Source: Microbacterium sp. (GTDB taxonomy: Bacteria; Actinomycetota; Actinomycetes; Actinomycetales; Microbacteriaceae). Taken from it: DNA of 5,367 nt. The stretch spans positions 1 to 5,367 of the forward strand of contig JAITUD010000282.1 of the NCBI GenBank assembly GCA_031286555.1. The letters are read 5' to 3'. Positions 1 to 5,367 of the stretch are shown here, one piece after another. The translations under genes and the position numbers were made by a program. Position 1 is the first letter of the stretch. Every line of letters starts with the position of its first letter. A model generated the notes under the pieces. The model had not been told where the DNA came from. It worked only from the letters and a program-made list of their open reading frames with translations, and did no database searches.

Positions 1-75
1 GGCCTGCAGGTCTTCCCCGACGTGGTTCCCGACGACCTGGTCGCCTCGGTCGAGCCCGAGCTCTCGCTGCGCTGA
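1..75 (+). CDS. C-terminal end of a probable helix-turn-helix regulator (ClgR-like), partial
   Basis: Only the last 24 codons are present, in frame 1, ending in TGA at 73-75. The tail reads GLQVFPDVVPDD and later ELSLR, acidic and ending in a short basic stop. No domain is visible. The assignment is inferred from memory that Microbacteriaceae place a Cro/CI-type HTH regulator of the ClgR family directly upstream of DUF3046-recA, and that its C-terminus often carries a similar FPDVVPD-type tail. ClgR-type proteins activate protease and stress genes. The stop lies 6 nt before the next ATG, so the two genes are probably cotranscribed. The reading frame is likely real, but the product name is tentative. 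Confidence 0.5.
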   Translation, partial: GLQVFPDVVPDDLVASVEPELSLR

Positions 76-81
76 TCCCGG

Positions 82-303
82 ATGCGACGCAGCGAGTTCC
101 TGCGCGCCGTCGACGACGAGTTCGGCACGCGCGCCACGGCGCTGACTCAGGACCTCGTCCTGGGCGGCATCGGCCGCACCGCGATCGAGGCGCTGGATGC
201 GGGTGTGCCGCCGCGTGATATCTGGCTCGCGCTGTGCGAAGAGGCCGACGTTCCGGCGAGCCGCCGCTACGGCGTGGGGCGTCTGGAGCCCCGCAAGCGC
301 TGA
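82..303 (+). CDS. DUF3046 family protein
   Basis: A 73-residue protein starting at ATG 82. It matches the small actinobacterial DUF3046 family in length, in the opening MRRSEFLRAVDDEFG, and in the later pattern of a G-x-T-x-x-E-A-L-D-x-G-V segment (residues 31-42) followed by a D-I-W-L-A-L-C-E helix (46-53) and a VP-x-x-R-R end. The family has no established biochemical function that I know of. It is typically encoded just upstream of recA in actinobacteria, which agrees with its position here. There is no signal peptide or membrane segment, so it is probably a soluble helical cytoplasmic protein. No good Shine-Dalgarno precedes the ATG, so translation is probably coupled to the upstream gene, whose stop is 6 nt away. 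It lies upstream of the SOS box and so outside the recA promoter's control. Confidence 0.85.
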   Translation: MRRSEFLRAVDDEFGTRATALTQDLVLGGIGRTAIEALDAGVPPRDIWLALCEEADVPASRRYGVGRLEPRKR

Positions 304-346
304 CGGAGACGTCCGCACTTCTGATCGATGCTCGGACGGCGTGTCG

Positions 347-362
347 TCGAATAAGTGTTCGA
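347..362 (+). promoter_or_regulatory. LexA operator (SOS box) of recA
   Basis: TCGAATAAGTGTTCGA matches the actinobacterial LexA consensus TCGAACRNRTGTTCGA at 15 of 16 positions; the one difference is T for C at position 6. The arms TCGAA and TTCGA form a perfect inverted repeat. It lies 197 bp before the recA ATG and immediately upstream of a candidate -10 box at 371-376, covering the -35 area. Bound LexA would therefore block RNA polymerase, and RecA-stimulated LexA self-cleavage would release it. This is the strongest regulatory signal in the window. Confidence 0.93.
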
Positions 363-370
363 CAGGCGCG

Positions 371-376
371 TATCGT
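371..376 (+). promoter_or_regulatory. Candidate -10 box of the recA promoter
   Basis: TATCGT fits the actinobacterial -10 pattern TAnnnT and lies 8 bp downstream of the SOS box. A transcription start near 383-386 follows. The hexamer at the -35 position lies inside the operator and is a poor TTGACA match, which is common in high-GC actinobacteria. The leader to recA would be about 175 nt. The exact start is inferred, not shown. Confidence 0.5.
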
Positions 377-413
377 TCTGCACAGATGGATTCCGGCTGG
401 ACCTTCCCACAGA

Positions 414-450
414 AGGGGGTATCGCCGACTCGATGTCGGTGGCCCCTCCT
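414..450 (+). other. Large stem-loop in the recA leader, with a competing upstream hairpin
   Basis: Positions 422-429 pair with 435-442 around the loop TCGAT: 8 pairs, two of them G-U, with a perfect 5-bp core CCGAC/GTCGG. After a 2x2 internal mismatch, 414-419 pair with 445-450, with one G-U. A smaller hairpin, CCTTC (402-406) with GAAGG (412-416), uses three of the same bases, so the two folds are partly exclusive. There is no U-tract, so it is not a simple terminator. Its role is unknown; it may affect mRNA stability or attenuation. Confidence 0.5.
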
Positions 451-462
451 ACGGTGAAGGAC

Positions 463-476
463 ATGGCCTGAGCCAT
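463..476 (+). other. Small stem-loop in the recA leader
   Basis: ATGGC pairs perfectly with GCCAT around the tetraloop CTGA. It follows the large leader stem-loop by 12 nt and adds to the structured character of this untranslated region. Five-base-pair stems occur by chance, so this alone is weak evidence. Confidence 0.3.
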
Positions 477-491
477 ACGCCTTGTCTCAGA

Positions 492-512
492 TCCAGCCCC
501 GCCGGGGTCGGA
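492..512 (+). other. GC-rich stem-loop upstream of the recA ribosome binding site
   Basis: CCCC (497-500) pairs with GGGG (504-507) around loop GCC. A G-U pair (496/508), one mismatch and then TCC (492-494) with GGA (510-512) extend it. It ends 33 nt before the Shine-Dalgarno, too far to occlude it directly. No U-tract follows. Confidence 0.35.
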
Positions 513-545
513 CGCGACAGCCTACAGGCGGCAGAACTCGAGTAC

Positions 546-552
546 GAAGGAG
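546..552 (+). promoter_or_regulatory. Ribosome binding site of recA
   Basis: GAAGGAG lies 6 nt before ATG 559. It is the best Shine-Dalgarno in the window and fixes the recA start, since the other genes here have weak or no such site. Confidence 0.85.
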
Positions 553-558
553 CACGTC

Positions 559-1611
<1,053 letters not shown>

Positions 1612-1613
1612 TC

Positions 1614-2426
1614 ATGACGGACATGAACGGGGGCGAGCGCGACGACGATCGTCTCGCCCCCGTGATCCCGCTTTTCGGTGGCACCCAGAAGAACACGGAC
1701 AGCGGCGGTGTCCCACGACGCACCGGCGAGGCCGGGCTCTGGCGCTCCACCTGGGACGAGCGCGAGGCAGAGCCCCGCACAGACCCGGGCGCTCGACATC
1801 CCGCTCATGGCGTGCCTGCGCGCGCGACGGATGAGGACGAGCCGGCAAAGGCACCTCGTCTGCGCGCGCTTCGCACCACGAGCGGCATGGATGCCGACGA
1901 CGAGGAGAGCGCGCCCGATCCGGATCGGATTCGCTCCGCAGCCGAGGACGCCCTGGTGCGCAAGCTTCGCAGCCATGCGATGTCGGTGTCAGAGGCGCGC
2001 ACGGTCCTGCGGACCGCCGGGCTCCCCGGCGAGCAGATCGATCAGGTGATCGACGATTTCGAACGCCGGAAGTACCTCGACGATCGCACGCTCGCGGGCC
2101 ACCTCGTCACCTCAGGGGTCGAGCGCAAGGGACAGGGCCGCGTGGCGCTCTCCCGTGCGCTCGCGCAGCGCGGCATCCCGCGCGACATCGTCGACGAGGC
2201 TCTCGCCGAGCTGCCCGACGACGACGCGGAGCGGGCGCTCGACTACGCCAGGGGCAAGGCACGCAGCATGACCCGGCTCGACCCGGACGCCGCTCTGAGG
2301 CGGCTGGTCGGTCAGCTGTCGCGCCGCGGCTACGGAGGCTCCGTCGCGATGAACGCGGCGAAGACGGCGCTCCGCGAGGCCGCGGGAGGCGCTGCGCGGG
2401 GCGTGCGCTTCGTCGAATCCGACTGA
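1614..2426 (+). CDS. recX: RecX, regulator of RecA, with a long N-terminal extension
   Basis: A 270-residue RecX-family protein. RecX binds along the RecA filament and limits its growth and its ATPase and coprotease activities. The helical RecX core occupies about residues 105-258: RIRSAAEDALVRKL, SVSEARTVLRTAGLP, the diagnostic DDFERRKYLDDRTLA (147-161), KGQGRVALSRALAQRGIP, and a third three-helix repeat ending in LSRRGYGGSVAMNAAKTAL. Typical RecX proteins are 150-180 residues, so the first 105 residues are an extension. It is charged, low in hydrophobic content and probably disordered, except for APVIPLFGG (15-23) and GLWRSTWDE (41-49). The start at ATG 1614 is 2 nt after the recA stop with no clear Shine-Dalgarno, suggesting translational coupling; ATG 1623 is an alternative. 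Sharing the recA transcript would make RecX SOS-inducible. Family assignment is firm; the function of the extension is unknown. Confidence 0.93.
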   Translation: MTDMNGGERDDDRLAPVIPLFGGTQKNTDSGGVPRRTGEAGLWRSTWDEREAEPRTDPGARHPAHGVPARATDEDEPAKAPRLRALRTTSGMDADDEESAPDPDRIRSAAEDALVRKLRSHAMSVSEARTVLRTAGLPGEQIDQVIDDFERRKYLDDRTLAGHLVTSGVERKGQGRVALSRALAQRGIPRDIVDEALAELPDDDAERALDYARGKARSMTRLDPDAALRRLVGQLSRRGYGGSVAMNAAKTALREAAGGAARGVRFVESD

Positions 2427-2465
2427 GTCGAGCCACCGGCGGAGCCTGAAGTCGGAGAGCGCTCG

Positions 2466-2471
2466 TAGAAT
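2466..2471 (+). promoter_or_regulatory. Candidate -10 box of a leaderless miaB promoter
   Basis: TAGAAT fits the actinobacterial -10 pattern TAnnnT and lies in the recX-miaB gap. Its last base is 10 nt before ATG 2482, so transcription could begin at or a few nt before that codon and give a leaderless mRNA. No convincing -35 is visible. A weak GGAGAG (2454-2459) could instead serve the upstream ATG 2470. Confidence 0.5.
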
Positions 2472-2481
2472 GGCTGTCATC

Positions 2482-4029
2482 ATGACTACTCCGCGCAGCG
2501 AACCGACGATCATCGCGCCGTCGTCGGCGGCGATCGATGCCCTGGGACATCACCGCTCCTATGAAGTGCGCACCTTCGGGTGCCAGATGAACGTGCACGA
2601 CTCGGAGCGCCTCTCCGGCTCTCTGGAGAGCGCCGGCTACGTGCGCGCCGCCGACGGCGAGGACGCCGACGTCGTGATCATCAACACGTGCGCGGTGCGC
2701 GACAACGCCGCCGGCAAGCTGTACGGCACGCTCGGGCACCTGAAGTCCAAGAAGGACAAGCGCGAGGGCATGCAGATCGCCGTCGGCGGGTGCCTCGCGC
2801 AGATGGACAAGGACGCCGTGCTCGACAAGGCACCCTGGGTCGACGTCGTCTTCGGCACGCACAACATGGGCTCGCTGCCCAGTCTGCTCGAGCGCGCGCG
2901 CCACAACGGCGAGGCCGAGCTCGAGATCCTCGAGGCGCTCGAAGTGTTCCCGTCTACCCTGCCCACCAAGCGCGACTCGGCGCACAGTGGCTGGGTCTCG
3001 ATCTCGGTCGGCTGCAACAACACCTGCACGTTCTGCATCGTGCCGAGCCTGCGCGGCAAGGAGAAGGACCGTCGTCCCGGCGACATCCTGAACGAGATGC
3101 GCCTGCTCGCCGACGACGGCGCGATCGAGGTCACGCTGCTCGGCCAGAACGTGAACTCCTACGGCGTCGAATTCGGCGATCGCCAGGCCTTCGGCAAGCT
3201 GCTGCGCGCTGCGGGCGAGATCCCCGGCATCGAGCGCATCCGCTTCACCAGCCCGCATCCGGCCGCCTTCACCGACGACGTGATCGACGCGATGGCCGAG
3301 ACGCCCGCCGTCATGCCGCAGCTGCACATGCCGCTGCAGTCCGGAAGCGACCGCATCCTGCGCGCCATGCGCCGCTCCTACCGCAGCGAGCGGTTCCTCG
3401 GCATCCTCGACCGCGTGCGCGAGAAGATCCCGAACGCGGCGATCACCACAGACATCATCGTGGGATTCCCCGGCGAGACCGACGAGGACTTCGAAGACAC
3501 CATGCGCGTCGTCGAGAAGGCCCGCTTCTCGGGGGCCTTCACCTTCCAGTACTCCATCCGCGAGGGCACGCCCGCCGCGACGATGGAGGACCAGGTGCCG
3601 AAGGAGGTCGTGCAGGAGCGCTACGACCGCCTGATCGCCCTGCAGGAGCGCATCTCGCTCGAGGAGAACCAGAAGCAGGTCGGGCGCGAGGTCGAGGTGC
3701 TGGTCTCGGTCGGCGAGGGCAAGAAGGACGCCGAGACGCACCGTCTCACCGGCCGCGCCGAGGACAACCGCCTCGTGCACTTCGAGGTCACCCCGGGTTC
3801 CGAACTCCCGCGCCCCGGCGACATCGTGACGGTGAAGGTGACCCACGGCGCGCCGTTCCACCTGCTCGCCGACGACCCCACCGGCGCCCCGCTGCGCATC
3901 CGTCGCACTCGAGGCGGCGACGCCTGGGACCGCGCACAGGCCGAGAGCTGCGCCCTGCCCGCACCCGGCGCATCCGGCACCGCGGGCACCGTGCGCCTTG
4001 GTCTGCCCACGCTGCGCGTGGGCGTGTGA
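2482..4029 (+). CDS. miaB: tRNA-2-methylthio-N6-dimethylallyladenosine synthase (MiaB)
   Basis: A 515-residue MiaB of the methylthiotransferase family. This radical SAM enzyme converts i6A37 to ms2i6A37 in tRNAs that read UNN codons, using S-adenosylmethionine and two [4Fe-4S] clusters. The N-terminal UPF0004 domain supplies Cys34 (RTFGCQMN), Cys70 (INTCAVR) and Cys104 (VGGCLAQ). The radical SAM motif CNNTCTFC gives Cys178, Cys182 and Cys185. Further family signatures are LLGQNVNSYG (219-228), FTSPHP (255-260), HMPLQSGSDRIL (282-293) and TTDIIVGFPGET (322-333). A C-terminal TRAM RNA-binding domain lies at about 393-464. The tail after it, about 50 residues, is arginine-rich and then low in complexity. 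An in-frame ATG at 2470 would add four residues (MAVI), but it overlaps a probable -10 box, so 2482 is preferred. miaA, which makes its substrate, lies 109 nt downstream. Confidence 0.96.
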   Translation: MTTPRSEPTIIAPSSAAIDALGHHRSYEVRTFGCQMNVHDSERLSGSLESAGYVRAADGEDADVVIINTCAVRDNAAGKLYGTLGHLKSKKDKREGMQIAVGGCLAQMDKDAVLDKAPWVDVVFGTHNMGSLPSLLERARHNGEAELEILEALEVFPSTLPTKRDSAHSGWVSISVGCNNTCTFCIVPSLRGKEKDRRPGDILNEMRLLADDGAIEVTLLGQNVNSYGVEFGDRQAFGKLLRAAGEIPGIERIRFTSPHPAAFTDDVIDAMAETPAVMPQLHMPLQSGSDRILRAMRRSYRSERFLGILDRVREKIPNAAITTDIIVGFPGETDEDFEDTMRVVEKARFSGAFTFQYSIREGTPAATMEDQVPKEVVQERYDRLIALQERISLEENQKQVGREVEVLVSVGEGKKDAETHRLTGRAEDNRLVHFEVTPGSELPRPGDIVTVKVTHGAPFHLLADDPTGAPLRIRRTRGGDAWDRAQAESCALPAPGASGTAGTVRLGLPTLRVGV

Positions 4030-4099
4030 CCGGCATCCGCTCTCGGCATCGGCTCGTGCATCCTCTCGGAGATCGGCACGATCCCGGGCGTTTCGTCGC

Positions 4100-4124
4100 G
4101 AGCTGCTCCGCGAGGCTGCAGCTC
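4100..4124 (+). other. Stem-loop in the miaB-miaA gap
   Basis: GAGCTGC (4100-4106) pairs perfectly with GCAGCTC (4118-4124) around an 11-nt loop, ending 14 nt before the miaA GTG. An overlapping alternative pairs TCGCG (4096-4100) with CGCGA (4109-4113). No U-run follows, so an intrinsic terminator is unlikely. It could affect miaA translation or transcript processing. The rest of the 109-nt gap (4030-4138) shows no gene and no clear promoter. Confidence 0.4.
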
Positions 4125-4138
4125 TCTGGGATTCTGAC

Positions 4139-5041
4139 GTGACGCGGCTCTGGGCCGTGGTCGGTGCCACGGGCACCGGCAAGAGCGATCTCGCGCTCGA
4201 TCTCGCCGAACAGCTGCGCGCGGAGGGGAACCCTGCCGAGATCGTCAATGCCGACGCGATGCAGCTGTACCGCGGCATGGACATCGGCACGGCGAAGCTC
4301 GCCGAAGGCGCGCGCCGCGGCATCCCACATCATCTCTTCGATGTGCGCGAGGTCACTGAGGAGGCCGCGGTCGCCTGGTACCAGCCGCTCGCGCGCGCCG
4401 CGATCGAGGCGATCTTCGAGCGCGGAGGCGACGCGATCCTGGTCGGCGGCTCCGGACTGTACGTGTCCAGCGTGATCTTCGACTTCCGGTTCCCGCCGAG
4501 GGATGCCGCGCTGCGCGCAGAGCTCGAGGCAGAGCTGGAGGCGCACGGCGCCGGTGCGCTGTTCGCCCGACTGCAGTCGCTCGATCCCGCCACCGCAGCG
4601 AGGATCGATCCGAAGAACGGCCGACGGCTCGTGCGCGCGCTGGAGGTGCTCGCGCAGGGCTCCGCGACGCACGGCGCCGCGCTGCCGGATGCGCCGGAAC
4701 TGTGGGTTCCGGACACCCGCATCGTCGGCCTTCACCTCGACCGCGCGATGCTCGTCGAGCGCCTCGACCACCGCGTCGAGAGGATGTGGGCGGACGGACT
4801 CCTCGATGAGGTGCGGGGTCTGCGCGCGCAGGGTCTCGAAGACGGCGTGACCGCCCGGCGCGCGATCGGGTACGCACAGGCGCTCGCAGAGCTGGACGGA
4901 CGGTTATCGCAGGCGGAGGCTATCGCAGAGACGCAGGCGCTCACGCGGCGCTATGCACGCCGACAGGTGTCGTGGTTCAAGCGTTATCCCGGCATCCGCT
5001 GGATCGAGCCGGGGTCGGGAGCCGCGTCAGTCCTTGACTGA
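4139..5041 (+). CDS. miaA: tRNA dimethylallyltransferase (MiaA)
   Basis: A 300-residue MiaA, normal for the family. It transfers the dimethylallyl group from dimethylallyl pyrophosphate to N6 of A37 in UNN-decoding tRNAs, giving i6A37, the substrate of MiaB encoded just upstream. Motifs include the P-loop GATGTGKS at 9-16, NADAMQLYRGMDIGTAK (37-53) with the likely catalytic base Asp39, PHHLFDV (63-69), VGGSGLYV (102-109), the IDPKNGRRLVRALEV stretch (156-170), GYAQAL (244-249) and TRRYARRQVSWFKR (269-282). The usual NADS is NADA here, which I recall as common in actinobacteria. The start is GTG 4139, which places the P-loop at the usual distance from the N-terminus; GGGA at 4128-4131 is a weak Shine-Dalgarno. 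The frame stays open upstream to 3998, but that stretch overlaps miaB and has no family similarity. The 3' end overlaps the convergent minus-strand gene by 15 bp. Confidence 0.95.
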   Translation: MTRLWAVVGATGTGKSDLALDLAEQLRAEGNPAEIVNADAMQLYRGMDIGTAKLAEGARRGIPHHLFDVREVTEEAAVAWYQPLARAAIEAIFERGGDAILVGGSGLYVSSVIFDFRFPPRDAALRAELEAELEAHGAGALFARLQSLDPATAARIDPKNGRRLVRALEVLAQGSATHGAALPDAPELWVPDTRIVGLHLDRAMLVERLDHRVERMWADGLLDEVRGLRAQGLEDGVTARRAIGYAQALAELDGRLSQAEAIAETQALTRRYARRQVSWFKRYPGIRWIEPGSGAASVLD

Positions 5042-5042
5042 C
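5026..5042. terminator. Palindrome at the tail-to-tail junction, possible bidirectional terminator
   Basis: GTCAGTC-CTT-GACTGAC is a perfect 7-bp inverted repeat with a 3-nt spacer. It contains the miaA stop TGA (5039-5041) and, on the other strand, the stop of the convergent gene (5029-5027). The position suits a bidirectional terminator, but no U-tract follows on either strand and the stem is not especially GC-rich. Termination activity is therefore inferred from position. Confidence 0.4.
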
Positions 5043-5272
5043 AGCTCGTCAGGCTTGACGCCGAACGCGAAGTAGCTCGCAGGGCCGATCCAGTTCACCA
5101 GGATCACGGGGATCCACGCGGGCTTCGGCCCTCGCACCTGACGGGCGTCGCGAGCGGCGAGGTCCCAGAACGCCAGCGCGGCGAACGCGACCTGCACGAT
5201 GCCCAGGATCGTGAGGAGCACCTTCCCGCCGGCGCTGCACTGCTTCTTCTCGGACTTCTGGTCGCATCCCAT
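5027..5272 (-). CDS. Small membrane protein with a PLDc_N-like domain
   Basis: An 81-residue protein from ATG 5272 to its stop at 5029-5027. It resembles the PLDc_N domain (phospholipase D nuclease N-terminal), a two-helix membrane module often found alone in actinobacteria. Features are a hydrophilic, Lys-rich N-terminus with Cys3 and Cys12, a first membrane helix at about 17-40 ending in FWDLA, a basic turn with the family-typical VRGPK (46-50), and a second helix at about 51-71 with the conserved GP (63-64) and terminal FG (70-71). No HKD phospholipase motif is present, so no enzymatic role should be assumed. An in-frame GTG at 5290 would add six residues (MVQTRV); neither start has a Shine-Dalgarno. 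I prefer ATG 5272 because a promoter-like CAGACT lies 6 nt upstream. The C-terminus repeats VK(P)D, and its 3' end overlaps miaA. Confidence 0.8.
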   Translation of the reverse strand: MGCDQKSEKKQCSAGGKVLLTILGIVQVAFAALAFWDLAARDARQVRGPKPAWIPVILVNWIGPASYFAFGVKPDELSVKD

Positions 5273-5278
5273 GACTCG

Positions 5279-5307
5279 AGTCTGGACCACATCGGTGCGC
5301 GTGGCGA
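5279..5307 (-). promoter_or_regulatory. Candidate leaderless promoter of the PLDc_N-like gene
   Basis: On the minus strand, TCGCCA (5307-5302, 4 of 6 to TTGACA) is followed after 17 nt by CAGACT (5284-5279), and then 6 nt later by ATG 5272. This spacing would put the transcription start at the A of the ATG. CAGACT lacks the first T of TAnnnT, so this is tentative. Confidence 0.3.
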
Positions 5308-5346
5308 GGGCTTCCGAGTGTCCGTGGCCGGAGGCACGATGGGGGC

Positions 5347-5367
5347 ATGACCACGCACTTCTACACC
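5347..5367 (+). CDS. Start of a divergent gene, possibly a dihydrofolate reductase family protein, partial
   Basis: Only seven codons (MTTHFYT) lie inside the window. They follow GGGGG at 5341-5345, one nt before the ATG, a GGAGG at 5330-5334 (12 nt away), and a -10-like CACGAT (5335-5340) that ends 6 nt before the ATG. The peptide resembles the opening of RibD C-terminal/DHFR-like proteins, which often begin MTTxxxTATSLDGFIAD, as I recall. Seven residues cannot prove this. The gene is divergent from the PLDc_N-like gene, with 74 bp between the two ATGs. Confidence 0.4.

Noticed and set aside
481..502. TTGTCTCAG as a PafBC-dependent recA promoter element
   Set aside because: It matches the TTGTCRGTG motif only in part, and no TAnnnT follows at the expected 8-nt spacing.
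2611..2630. CTCTCC/GGAGAG inverted repeat early in miaB
   Set aside because: It lies within conserved coding sequence (RLSGSLESAG) and is explained by codon use; no sign of a separate function.
3998..4138. An N-terminal extension of miaA back to ATG 3998
   Set aside because: It would overlap the end of miaB by 32 bp and add 47 residues unlike any MiaA. GTG 4139 puts the P-loop at the normal distance from the N-terminus.
4251..4260. NADA in place of NADS in MiaA as a sign of lost activity
   Set aside because: The catalytic Asp39 is kept, and I recall NADAMQLYRG as common in actinobacterial MiaA proteins.
2107..4323. A 738-codon open frame on the minus strand across recX, miaB and the start of miaA
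   Set aside because: It lies antisense to three well-supported genes. Its translation is Arg/Ala/Asp-rich with no recognisable motif, as expected from third-position G/C bias.

Overview
This is high-GC actinobacterial DNA, most likely from Microbacteriaceae and probably Microbacterium or a close relative. That rests on strong G/C third-position bias, an actinobacterial LexA operator in front of recA, short leaderless-type promoters, and the gene order (HTH regulator end)-DUF3046-recA-recX-miaB-miaA. The genus is an inference from remembered protein sequences, not a search.

Left end (1-303): the last 24 codons of an upstream gene, probably a ClgR-type helix-turn-helix regulator, run almost directly into a small DUF3046 gene. 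Region 304-558 is the recA control region. It holds a near-consensus SOS box (347-362), a candidate -10 box (371-376), a leader of about 175 nt with several stem-loops and two tiny candidate upstream ORFs, and a good Shine-Dalgarno site.

Centre (559-2426): recA, complete and intein-free, is followed after 2 nt by recX. RecX inhibits or modulates RecA, so an SOS-induced transcript would make both recombinase and regulator. This RecX carries a disordered N-terminal extension of about 105 residues.

Right half (2466-5041): miaB, with its own likely leaderless promoter, is followed by miaA. The two enzymes act in sequence on tRNA A37: MiaA adds the dimethylallyl group (i6A37) and MiaB methylthiolates it (ms2i6A37). 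Their adjacency forms a small tRNA-modification unit behind the DNA-repair pair.

Right edge (5026-5367): the direction changes. A small two-helix membrane protein with a PLDc_N-like domain lies on the minus strand and overlaps the miaA 3' end by 15 bp. A perfect 7-bp inverted repeat contains both stop codons. The first 7 codons of a divergent plus-strand gene close the window.

Most of the window is conserved housekeeping DNA. I see no mobile element, CRISPR array, tRNA, rRNA or clearly novel system. The most unusual features are the structured recA leader with its possible leader peptide, the N-terminal tail of RecX, and the palindrome shared by two convergent stop codons.
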